A DNA stretch of 64,000 nt from Solanum dulcamara (taxonomy: Eukaryota > Streptophyta > Magnoliopsida > Solanales > Solanaceae): contig NC_077240.1 in assembly GCF_947179165.1 (NCBI RefSeq), positions 28,996,001 to 29,060,000 of the forward strand, written 5' to 3'. The notes under the pieces are model-generated. The model was not told where the DNA came from. It worked only from the letters and a program-made list of their open reading frames with translations, and did no database searches. The position numbers were made by a program, and so were the translations under genes. How positions within the stretch are numbered: the stretch's first letter is position 1; each line of letters begins with the position of its first letter. Below, piece by piece: positions 11,079-23,000 of the stretch.

Positions 11079-14000
11079 ATGCAGGTACCTTTTGATCGAT
11101 TGAATATATTGCTTTCATCTCTAATTTCATTTGGTATCGATTAATCTGAATTCACACTATTTTTTATATTGATTAAACGGAATGATAGCTATTTGTTAAA
11201 ACTAATAACCTTTTGTCACAACGAATAATAAATAGGAGAGTTTCAAAATATGTACTTGTGTTTTATGTAAGTTATAGGGGACTTTTGTTTTGTATTTTTG
11301 TGTTATAAGTTGAATTTCAGTGGTTCAAATTTTTCTGTTTGGTGGACAGAGAGTTTATACTTTTGGAAAAGGAAGAAGTGAAGGAAACAAGGGCATGAAG
11401 TCCTTGGTAAGTTTCTATTTTATTTTTTATACTATCAGTGTAATTTAACATGTCGTTGTCTTAATTTCTCTGCTGGAGTTAGTAAGGTCGATAGAAAATT
11501 ATATTATTTATGCATGTTTAAAATTATTTTATATATTATTAAATTTTGAACATAAAAATTTTAACTCCGCCGCAATATTTGTTAGTTATTTTTTATGTGG
11601 CCTGATAGTATAATTCTTTTATATAACCTTGTATGATTTGATAGTTTGAAGTTTAAGTTTAGTATGCACATCTGTATATGTGTTGTATAGCTGGGAGGTA
11701 AAGGAGCAAACCTTGCTGAAATGGCAAGCATTGGATTGTCCGTGCCGCCTGGGCTTACTATATCAACAGAGGCATGTCAGGATTATCAGATTGCCAAAAA
11801 GCTTCCACAAGGATTGTGGGAGGAGATACTACAAGGATTGGAAGTTGTGGAGAAAGACATGGGGGCTTTCCTTGGGAACCCCTCCAAGCCCCTCCTCCTT
11901 TCGGTTCGCTCTGGTGCTGCTGTAAGTGTAGCTTAAGCCTTCATTTATACCACTTGCTTATATCTCGCTCTGTGAAAAAATCACTTTAAGTACAGTCACC
12001 TAATTTATGCATTTTTTTGTGGTATTTCATATTATTGAATCGATAATTGTTGAGCTAGTTTGTTAAATATCTAATAAGTGATGCATATTTTGAGTTCTCA
12101 AGAGGTCCCTCTTTTGTTAAATGTCTCTATTCTAAACATCTTTTTTGGAAAATGCAACTAAAAATCTCTTGATTGATAGTACATAAACGTTTGACCATGT
12201 TTCATTGTAAAATTTGAAAAAAAAAGTAGCTTTTGTTTACAAAGTGAAAAATGATATTTGAAAATTGCCAATTTGAGAATGATCGTAAGTTCAAGCTAGG
12301 CAGTTAGATTCCTACATCGATAGTGGGAGTATTTGGTCTCCATATATGATGCTGGACAATCATCTTATCTTGAGCTTTTTGGGATTGAGGCAGGTCCATT
12401 TCTTATAACAGGTCATTATGCATGTTAGTCCATTTGGTGAAGTTTGTTCAGTTAATTTCTATATCATACTAGTGCTGATTTTTCTTTATCTATGTATAGA
12501 TTTCTATGCCTGGGATGATGGATACTGTCTTGAACCTTGGACTCAATGATGATGTGGTTACTGGTTTGGCTGACAAAAGTGGAGAGAGGTTTGCTTATGA
12601 CTCATACAGACGATTTCTTGACATGTTTGGAGATGTGGTGAGTATTCTCATCAATGTCTTTTTCTCTTTTCTAGTTTTTCCAACTCTTGTATCAACTTCC
12701 TTCTTTTTCAAATTTTCCTTCATTTCTTGAAAATGAAATAGAATGCTGGTTAAAGTCTCATCGTAGATTTTATCTCCTGTGGTTTAACAGTGGTCTGTTT
12801 GATTGAAGGTAATGAGCATTTCACATTCATTATTTGCGGAGAAGTTAGAGAGGTTGAAGGACTCCAAAGGAGTGAAGCTTGACACCGAGCTCACAGCATC
12901 TGATCTTAAACAGCTTGTGGAGCAGTACAAACATGTCTACGTTGAAGCTAAGGGTGAAAAGTTTCCTTCAGGTAATGTAAACCACAACCATCTTTCACTG
13001 ATGGCCTGCATCCTGAGAAGGTCACGAAAGGCTTGCTCTGTCAACTTTTTGGTTTAAACCAAATTCCATAGGTTATGAGAGTAAATTAACTCTGTGGATA
13101 TGACTATGTATACAGATCCCAAGAGACAGTTGGAGTTGGCTATCAAAGCAGTTTTTGATTCTTGGGACAGTCCAAGAGCCATCAAATATCGGAGCATTAA
13201 TCAGATAACAGGACTTAAAGGAACTGCAGTAAACATTCAATGCATGGTCTTCGGGAACATGGGTAACACGTCAGGAACAGGTGTTCTCTTCACTAGGAAT
13301 CCGAGCAGTGGCGAGAAGAAGCTCTATGGAGAGTTTCTAGTCAATGCTCAGGTCTAGAATATGCTAATTTGGTTCATTTTATGGTGCATGTGAGTTTTGG
13401 GATTCTCATTGTTTTTGTCGAGAATAGCTGATAAAACAGCATTAATCAGGGAGAGGATGTTGTCGCTGGAATTAGAACACCTCAGGACTTGGACGCAATG
13501 AAGGCGTGTATGCCTGAAGCATACAGGGAGCTTGTTGAGAACTGTGATATTTTAGAGCGACATTATAAAGAAATGATGGTAAACCTTTGGCATTATACTG
13601 GACTAAAGTGTCCATATCTTGCTTGTTTGTTTGTTTACCTTACCATTTTCAGTTTGGTTAAGTAAATTATACATCTCCAATAAATAGAAAAATTAGGACA
13701 TCATTATGAATCTTTTTCTGTTTATGTTTTGACGAATGACAGGATATTGAGTTCACTGTTCAAGAAAATAGACTCTGGATGTTACAATGCCGTACAGGGA
13801 AGCGTACGGGTAACGGAGCTGTAAAGATAGCAGTTGACATGGTGAATGAGGGACTTGTTGACAAGCGCACAGCTATAAAGATGGTGGAACCACAACATCT
13901 AGACCAACTTCTTCACCCCAAGGTCCGGTTATGTCTTTTAAATCTTGCATGGTGTATGATGTAGCACTGATTATAGGTGTTCGTCCTATGCCACAGATTT

Positions 14001-17000
14001 GTAGCACTAATTGTAAGTGTCCATCCCATGCCACAAATTTCTTTTCTTCGTAGGGTTGAAAAAATGGTGAGTCAAAAATGTGGATTTGGTAGTTGGTAAA
14101 TTTCAACAATCAAATCTCACAATTTTTTCCCACCAAGAAATCTAACTTTGAATTTTGATTTCTAATTGATGTCATTGATGACATCAAAGGAAATAATTTT
14201 TTTCTATAAAAGGAGCTCATTGGCTCATTTGTTAAACACACCAAAAACAAAGGAGAGAAAAAAAAGAGTAAAGCATCACAAAGAAATAATTTGTGAGGAA
14301 AAATAGAGAGCGTGAGCGATATTGTAGTGAGGTTGAAAAATTAAAAGAAGAACATTTCTTTTGAGTTTCTAGTGCTCTTTAGAGTAATTACACAAACCTA
14401 CAAGTGTATAATTTCTTGCTAAAATGATATTAGTTACTCCTCTCAGCCGTGATTTTTTCCCTTATTCAGAAGAGTTCTCACGTAAAAATTTTGGTGTCAT
14501 TATTGCTCTTTTTATTTTTGTTGATTAGCTGATTATTGTGTTCCACTTTTGTATTACCACAAATATTATTTATGTGGTGGGTTTATTTCCAACAATTGGT
14601 ATCAAAGCACAAGCTGATCATTTATAGAAATATTTTTTGCGGTCTATCGTACTATACTCAGTGAAAAATATGTTTGGAGTAAAATACGAAGTAGTAAAAT
14701 TTAACGGTGATAGTGATTTCTCAATATAACGGAGAAGGATGAGAGGTTTGTTCATTCAACAAGGATTGCAAAAGGTACTATGTGCAAATTTGACAAGTGA
14801 GAATCCATGAAATTTGAGGATTGAAAAGAAATGGATGAAAATGTTGCTAGTGCAATCAGGTTTTATTTAATATATTATGTGGTTAATAACATTATCGATG
14901 AAGAGAGTGCATGTGACATTTGGATAAGGTTAGAAAATTTATACATGTTCAAAACGTTGATAAATAAATTGTATCTAAAAAAGCAATTGTACGCCCTACA
15001 TATGAGTGAAGATACGTTTTTTTTGTCACATTTAAATGTGCTTAATGGACTAATCAGGTAGCTAGCAAACATCATAGTAAAGTTTGAGGAGGAAGATAAA
15101 GCTATCGTGCTTTCGAAGTCGTTGCTATCTTCATCTGATAATTAATAACAACCATCTTACATAGTAAAGATGATATTGAGCTAAAGGATGTTACATCAGC
15201 TCTTCTACTCAATGAGAAAAGGAGAAAAAAGTCTGAAAATCATGGACAGACTCCCATCACAGAAAACTAGAGGCAGGGGTTATTAAAGGAGTTCAAGCAA
15301 CTATGGTAGATTAGGAGCTCATGGAAAGTCGTCCGATCAAAATCAAAAACAAGAAATTGCTACAATTGCGTTCAACCAGGTCATTTCAAAAGAGATTCCA
15401 AATCTAAAAAAGGACAAAGGTGAAAGAAGTGGCCAAAACAACAATGACAACACAGTTGCAATGATACAAAATAATGACAATGTTATTCTCTTTATAAATG
15501 AGGAAGAGGAATGCATGCACATGGCAGGTGCAGAGACAAAATGGGTGGTTGACATGACATCATCTTACCGTGTTACACAGGTAAGAGATATATCTTGTAG
15601 ATATGTAGCAGGTGATTTTGGCACCGTAAGAATGGGTAACACAAGTTACTCCTAAAATTGCTGGGATCAGAGATATTTGTATCAAGACTAATGTTGGATG
15701 GATGCACATTGGTACCAAAGGACGTGTGCTATGTACTTGATTTGTGAGTGAACTTGATCTCGGGAATTGCTTTGGACTGAGATGGATATGAGAACTACTT
15801 TGCAAATTAAAAATGGAGACTTAGACTTACCAAAGGAGCATTAGTGATTGCAAATGGAGTTGCTCATGACACGTTGTATAGGATAAATGCAAAAATAGGA
15901 CGAACTGAATTAAATGCGGCTCACGAAGAAATTTTTGTAGATTTGTGGCATTAAAAATGGGTCATATGAGTGAGAAAGGATTGCAAATTTTGTCAAGAAA
16001 TCACTAATTTCTTTTGCCGAAGGTATAACGATAAAACCTTGTGACTATTGCTTATTTGGTAAGCAAGATAGAGTCTCATTTTAGACATCGTAGGTCAGAA
16101 AGTTGAATATATTTGATTTGGTGTACTCTAATGTTTGTGGTTCAATGGATATAGAATCGATAGGCGGTAACAAATACTTTGTTACTTTTATTAATGATGT
16201 TTCATAAAAATTGTGGATTTATATCTTGAAAATTAAAGATCAGGTGTTTCAAGTCATTATATATCAATCTTTTAGTCTGCTTGCTATTGACTTGACTACA
16301 TTGTCTCACTGAGCAGTGTTTCTCATGGAAGAAAGAAAGATGGGCCAAATCTTTTTCTGCCTTTGTCGAACTGTCTTGACGCCTTTGCAGGCTTTGACCT
16401 GCTTTCCTTCGTTTATCAAAGAGCGGATTCTTTATTACTAACTTTTCATGGTTGATCGCACCTCACACTTAAAGTAGTGTTTTTTGGTGTGAGTATGTAT
16501 TTCATATTCATTACAGGCCAATAGAGGCAAAAGAAGGTCGAATAACATGCGATATGTGGATTTGATTCACCCTCAGTAATGAGAGGATTGGTCCTCTCAT
16601 ACCAGTGAATTGGGTCGTATACATTGGAGCTAGAGAGTACTAGCTCGCCATTTTCTTGCTTTTTGTGCCAGCTCGTGATCTAAACGAGTCGCACATACAC
16701 CCTAGTACATGTTCCTCAACGCTGAGGGACCCCTCAAAGAGCGGGGGATTTCGTGACATTTCTTATTGGTTGTCTTGTATTTCGACACCTGCTCAATTAA
16801 CCAAAAAGTATCATCGATCGAGATCGAAGCTTATGCAATTATGGAATTCCGTTCAAATAGAAATTTTTTTGCCAGTTCAAGGTCAACCATGAGCTGTAGG
16901 AAAAGAGAGCTATGCTTAAGTCAGTTCCTTCCGTCCATTTTTTTGGTAAGCCAAAAGTGCACTTTAGGTATGTAAGTAGTCCCGTATGAAATTCAATCAC

Positions 17001-20000
17001 TGTCCTGTGATATTTTTACTTAAAAAAATGATTATTTAATACCATATTCTATTAATTCAGTTATAGTAGACTAGGAATCTAGAAAACTTCAAATCAAGAG
17101 GTCATACTTCGCCAACTACTCTTCCAGAAGTTTTATGCTCTGGTAGCAAGGGAGACGGGTCTAAAACTAAAGTGTGTCCGAATTGACAATGGAGGTGAGT
17201 ACACTTCTAGGGAATTTGAAGAGTATTGTTCAATCCATGTGATCATACATGAAAAGACAATTTTTGAAACCCCATGACACAACGGTGTAGCTGAGAGGAT
17301 GAACCGCACTATTGTTGAGAAGATGATAGGCATGAAATGATCAGAATGGCTAAATTGCCGAAGTTATTTTGGGGTGAAGTAGTTCAGACAACCTATTATC
17401 TTATAAATCATAGTCCATCAGTTTTATTGGAGTTTGACATCCCAGAAAGAGTATAGACTAATAACAAAGTGTCCTAATCGCATCTAAAAGTGTTTGGTTG
17501 CAATGTGTCTACACATGTACTGAAGGAGCAGAGAAAGTGAAGTTGGAACTGTTGATGATCTGTCCGAAAAGGCCAAGAAAAAGAATGGTATAGTCCCTAA
17601 TCTTGTTACCATATCTTCTACTTCTAACCATTCCATAAGTGTAGAAAGTGTGACCGATAAGATTGTTGAGCAGGAAGAGCAACCAAATGAGGTTATTGAG
17701 CAGAGGGAGAAACTTGGTGATTATATCGAACAAGCTGAGTACCTTTCTCAAGAAGAATAAGAACAATGTCAAACTTTGAGAAGATCAGAAAGGTAAATGG
17801 TAGCGTCATCCAAGTATCCTTGAATGACCCCATTCGAGAACAATTGGCTGCTGTTTCACCTTTCTCGAATTCGATTTCCGTGGTGACTAACTATTATTTG
17901 ATTAGATCATCGAATCTTTTATTTCTCTTGAGATTTCTTCAATGTTCAGTTCTACACGTCTTTTTTTCGGAGGTCTACAGCCATTATGTGGCATCGGAGT
18001 TACATCCCGTACGAAAGTTAATAGTATACCACTTCGACGGAGAAGTAGATCCATTCAAGTCACCCTTACTGCCACTCTACAGAACCGTACATGAGATTTT
18101 CACCTCATACGGCTCCTAGAAATATTCTTGTTATTGCTTCGACTCATATTCCCCAAAAAGTGGATCCCGCTCTAATAGCTCCGAATAAATTTAATACGTG
18201 CATTAAGATACGAAGGCTTCTTATTCCACAACAACGAAAGCACTTTTTCACTCTTTCATATACTAGGGGATGGAATATAATGAAATAGAGCCACTTTGAG
18301 GTTCCCTCTGAAATGAGGCATGTAAGGGAGCCACGGGACTTTCTTAAAGAGGAACCTCATGTAAATACCATGGAATAAGGTTTGATCCTATTCATGGAGA
18401 TTCCGTAACTATTCCAAAAATGGAAAGTTCGACACAATTGGTCCTTCCTCAGAGTATGTCCTCGTACTCTCGTCAATGATGAGGGGGAACCAAAAATTCT
18501 GGAAGAGGTGTTATCTCATCCAAAAAAGAACTAGTGAATGAAAGCCAAGCAATAAAAGATGGAATCTCTACAAAAAAATGACACACACAAGATGATTGAA
18601 CTTCCAAAAGGTAAAAGACTACTTAACTTCAAGTGAGTCTTTAAACTCAAGAAATATGGAAATGGCAAGCTGGTCAAATGTAAAGCTCGTTTGGTGGTAA
18701 AAGGCTTTGAGAAAAAAGGTATTGATTTTGATGAGATCTTTTCACTTGTTGTCAAAATGATTTCTATTCGAACTATTTTGAGCTTACGGCTAGCCTAGAT
18801 CTTGAAGTGGAACAGTTGGACGTGAAAACTACATTTCCAACTAGAAAGATTTGAAGTATTTGAAAAAAACACATGGTGTGCAAAATGAGTAAGAGTCTTT
18901 ATGAGTTGAAGCAAGCTTTAAGATAATGGTACAAAAGTTTGACTCTTTCATGAAAAGTCAAATTTACTCAAAGACCTATTCTGATCCGTGTGTATAATTC
19001 AAAAGATTTTTTGACAAGAACTTTATTATATTTTTGTTGTATGTGAATGACATGTTAATTGTAAGACAGGACAAGGAGTTGATTACCAAGTTAAAAGGAG
19101 GTTTGTCTAAGTCATTTGACATAAAGTACTTGGGCTCAGCACAACAAATTCTAGGGATGAAGATTGTTTGAGAACAAACAAGTAGAAAGTTGTGTCTATC
19201 TTAGAAAAAGTACATTGAATGTGTACTAGATTGCTTCAATTTGAAGAGTGCTAAAGTTGTTAGTACACCACTTGTTGGTTATCTAAAGTTGAGCAAGAAG
19301 ATGTGTCCTTCAACAAAGGAGGACAAGAAAATATGGCGAAAGTTCCCTATTCTTCAGTTGTTGAGAGTTTGATGTATGCAATGCTATGTACCAGACCTGC
19401 TATTGCTCATAAAGTTGGGGTTGTTAGCAGGTTCCTTGAAAATCTTGAAAAAGAACACTAGGAAGCAGTAAAGTACATACTCAGATACCTGAGAGGTACC
19501 ACAAGCGACTGCTTGTGTTTTGAAGGATCTGATCTAATATTGAAGGGATATACAGATGCTGATATGAAAGGTGACTTGATAATAGAAATTTCACTATTGG
19601 ATATGCTGACGAATGTGGTATAGAGAAATAAGTTCGAATTGTGCAAAAACCTTGTTGGGATTCACTCAAACTAAGAAGCCGGTGTTCTCTCCTTCAGGTG
19701 CATGGGACTGAAGGGGGAGATTTGTAGGTGTCTATCCCATGCCACAAATTTCTTTCCTTTGTTAGGTTAAAAAAATGGCGAGTCAAAAATGTGGATTTGG
19801 TAGTTGGAAAATCTCAACAACCAAATCTCACTATTTTTTCCCACCAAGAAACTTACCAAATTTTGAATTTTGGTTTCTAATTCATATCAACAATGATATC
19901 AAAGGGAATAGATTTTCCCTATAAAAGGAGCTCATTAGCTTATTAGTTAAACATATAAAAAACAAAGAAGAGAAAAAAAAGAGTAAGACATCACAGAGAG

Positions 20001-23000
20001 AAATATTCTGTGAGAAAAAATAGAGAGCAGTGAGTAATATTGTAGCAAGGTGGAAAAATCAAAAGAGGGACATCTCTTTTGAGTTTGTAGTGGTATTTAG
20101 AGTATCTATTTAGACCTACAAGTGTATAATTTCTTACTATAATGATATCAGTTGCAATGCTAGACCCGTGTTTTTTTTCTTATTCAGAAGGGTTTCTACG
20201 TAAAATATTTGGTGTCATTATTGCCAGGGCGAGATCTACGTGGACTTCAGGGGTTCATCCGAAACCCCTGAATCGAAAAATTACACCGGTCATATGCATT
20301 TTATATTTATATATTTAATATTGAACCATCTGAACACAAGCAAGTAAGGGGCTTGGTTTAGTGGCTATGGGGGTTCAATACTTAGCAAGCACGCGGGTTC
20401 GAATGTGGCTAGCACCACTTTTCAATTTTTTATTTTCAGTATTTATTGTTTTTCCTAAATAAATGACGAACCTTCTTCTTTGTTATAATTATCTCGTTGC
20501 TAATCATGTTTTATTTTTATTTTTATTTATTCATTAAGCATGTATATTAATTTCTTAATTAAATTAGTGTGAAGAGCTAAGCTATATATTTTTGTTCCTC
20601 GCATGTTTAATTCTCTTAAGTTCTAACTAACTTTTTACTTTACGATTCAATATCGAAAGCAAGTGTAGCCTCTAATATTTGATCTGACTCGTTCATATGT
20701 GATTTGACATGCTTATTTGTCGGCACTATTTAGCATTTTTACTTGAACCCCCTCAGTGGAAATTCGGAGCGACTGATTATTGTTCTTTTTATTCTTGTTG
20801 ATTAACTGATTATTGTGTTTCACTTTTGTTGTTTGTATTACCGCAAATATTATTTCTGGGGAGGGTTTATTCCCAACACTCATGTATTGGAAATGGAAAG
20901 ATAAATACTTTTTTTGTTCTTTTGCTTGTTATAGTTTGAAAATCCAGCGGCTTATAAAGACAAGGTGATTGCTAAGGGCCTTCCTGCCTCTCCTGGGGCT
21001 GCAGTGGGACAGGTTGTGTTCTGCGCTGAAGATGCCGAAGCATGGCATGCACAAGGGAAGAGTGTTATTTTGGTATTTCCTCGCCTCACCCTGTATCTAC
21101 TACTCATGGTGAATTGATACCTATGCTACCGCACTGTGGTATCTTTGTTTACGTGAATTGTCTTTTATTTATTTTCTTTTATATATTCCTGTGGGTGGGG
21201 GAAGGGGAGTGTTTCTGAATACGACATTGTTTATTGAAATCTTTTCATCAACCATTGATAAAAACAATGTCAATGTTTCAGCTTCTTGAGTTAATTAAAG
21301 TTCTGGGATGTTGGTTGTAATCTTGGAAACAATATACACGACATTGCTGCCGTGTAATTAACAGTTTCTCCATTCTTGAAATTAAACTTTTCCCTTATCG
21401 CATATAAAGGTGAGAACTGAAACAAGTCCAGAGGATGTTGGAGGCATGCATGCTGCTGCTGGGATCTTAACCGCACGAGGTAGGATGACATCTCATGCAG
21501 CTGTTGTAGCCCGTGGCTGGGGTAAATGTTGTGTGTCTGGATGTGCTGATATTCGTGTTAATGAGTCGGAAAAGGTACGACCATAGCTACTCAAAATGAA
21601 ACACAGTTATTGACATTAAGGAACTTGGAAGAATTCATTTGATCCATTTAATGCAGGTTCTCATCATTGAAGACAAAGTGATTCATGAAGGAGATTGGCT
21701 TTCATTAAATGGATCAACAGGTGAAGTAATCTTGGGAAAGCAACCACTATCGCCTCCAGCTATGACTAGTGATTTGCAGATCTTCATGTCTTTGGCCGAT
21801 AAGATCAGGCGCATCAAGGTGCCCTAGGATATACGGTAGTATTATTCTGCATAAGTCAACTATGATACTTTTAACTGATCGTGAATATGCTGCCAATGGA
21901 TTAGGTTATGGCAAATGCTGACACACCAGAAGATGCACTAGCAGCAAGGAATAATGGTGCTGAAGGGATTGGTCTATGCAGAACAGAACACATGGTACTC
22001 TTTTCTTTTTTAAATACGTATACTGTCTTCTTGTATTATCTTGCAACATATGTTACCTCTCTTTGGATAGTTTCCAGTTTCCTTGCCTTCTTCAATGAAG
22101 GGGATAATAATCAGTACTGCCTCAAGAGAAGTGCCACATCTTTTGAAATTCATTTTTTATTCAATGTGAGCTGATGCACATCTCTCTTTCAGTTCTTTGC
22201 ATCAGACGAAAGGATAAAAGCTGTGAGAAGGATGATAATGGCAGTTACTCTTGAGCAGAGGAAGGAAGCGCTCGACTCATTGTTGCCTTACCAGAGATCT
22301 GATTTTGAGGGCATTTTCCGTGCAATGGATGGTAAGTTCAATAGCAACTACTATTATTACCTTTCCGCACTGAGAGTCTATGTTGCTCGTACTCTCCAAA
22401 AATGCGGCCGCACCTGTGTTGGATCCTCTAAAACTGCACTGCTTTTGAAGGGTCCGACACGCAAGAGACATTTTTGAAGAGTCCGAGCAACATAGCTGAG
22501 AGTTACCTAAGAAAAATGATGGGACTTTCTGGGATTAGAATGGTATCCAGATCATGTATCTCACTACCTTACTAGATAAAACTTCATTTCTATGTTCGTA
22601 AGAACACAACTATAACTAGGATTTAGTTTGTGCTAGCAGAATGTCTGTCCAAATTTCCAAGTTGACGTAAACTTCCAAAGTGAATATGTGAGATGTACTA
22701 AGTTTTCAATCTTTTCAGGTCTTCCGGTGACAATTCGACTGTTGGATCCACCACTTCATGAATTTTTGCCAGAAGGGAACCTGGAAGAGATTGTGAGTGA
22801 ACTAACAACACATATAGGCATGCGTGAGGAAGATGTCTATTCTAGGATTGAAAAACTGTCAGAAGTCAATCCCATGCTTGGATTTCGAGGCTGCAGGTCT
22901 GATATTTTTCGTATCACAAACAATTGATCTACTTTAACTGCATTACTTTGCAAGGACTAAGGGATGTTGTATAAACGAAAGAAATTTGTAGTAAGTTTCC

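Larger units (their letters stand above)
17797..18448. other. Plastid-DNA mosaic inserted in the Tnt1-like element
   Basis: Three unrelated plastid pieces lie side by side. At about 17955-18036 (- strand) is the C-terminus of ribosomal protein S11 ([19 protein letters not shown]). At 18080-18116 is a group II intron domain V, reading GAGCCGTATGAGGTGAAAAT on the - strand. At 18118-18272 (+ strand) is a Ycf2 piece ([20 protein letters not shown] onward to LSYTRG). These are not neighbours in plastomes. The text from 18273 to 18448 is also organelle-like but unassigned. The Copia frame resumes near 18450. Confidence 0.85.
14012..20878 (+). mobile_element. Tnt1/Retrolyc-like Copia element in PPDK intron 8
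   Basis: Same orientation as PPDK. LTRs are 14012-14594 and 19723-20878, the second enlarged by a 551-bp insertion. The primer-binding site TTGGTATCAAAGC starts about 14596 and the purine tract AAGGGGGAGA is at 19711-19720. Flanks CTAAT (14007-14011) and CTCAT (20879-20883) agree at four of five bases. The internal proteins resemble tobacco Tnt1 closely (for example [34 protein letters not shown]), placing it in that lineage. Many stops and frameshifts, two organelle-like insertions and a deletion in RNase H make it inactive. Confidence 0.93.
13923..20934 (+). other. PPDK intron 8, enlarged by a retrotransposon
   Basis: 7,012 bp, far longer than the other PPDK introns, which run from 74 to about 580 bp. 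Without the inserted element (14012-20878) it would be about 140 bp, which is ordinary. Donor GTCCGG and acceptor TTATAG are intact. A 40-bp tandem duplication (13961-14000 and 14001-14040) spans the 5' edge of the insertion. Confidence 0.93.
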
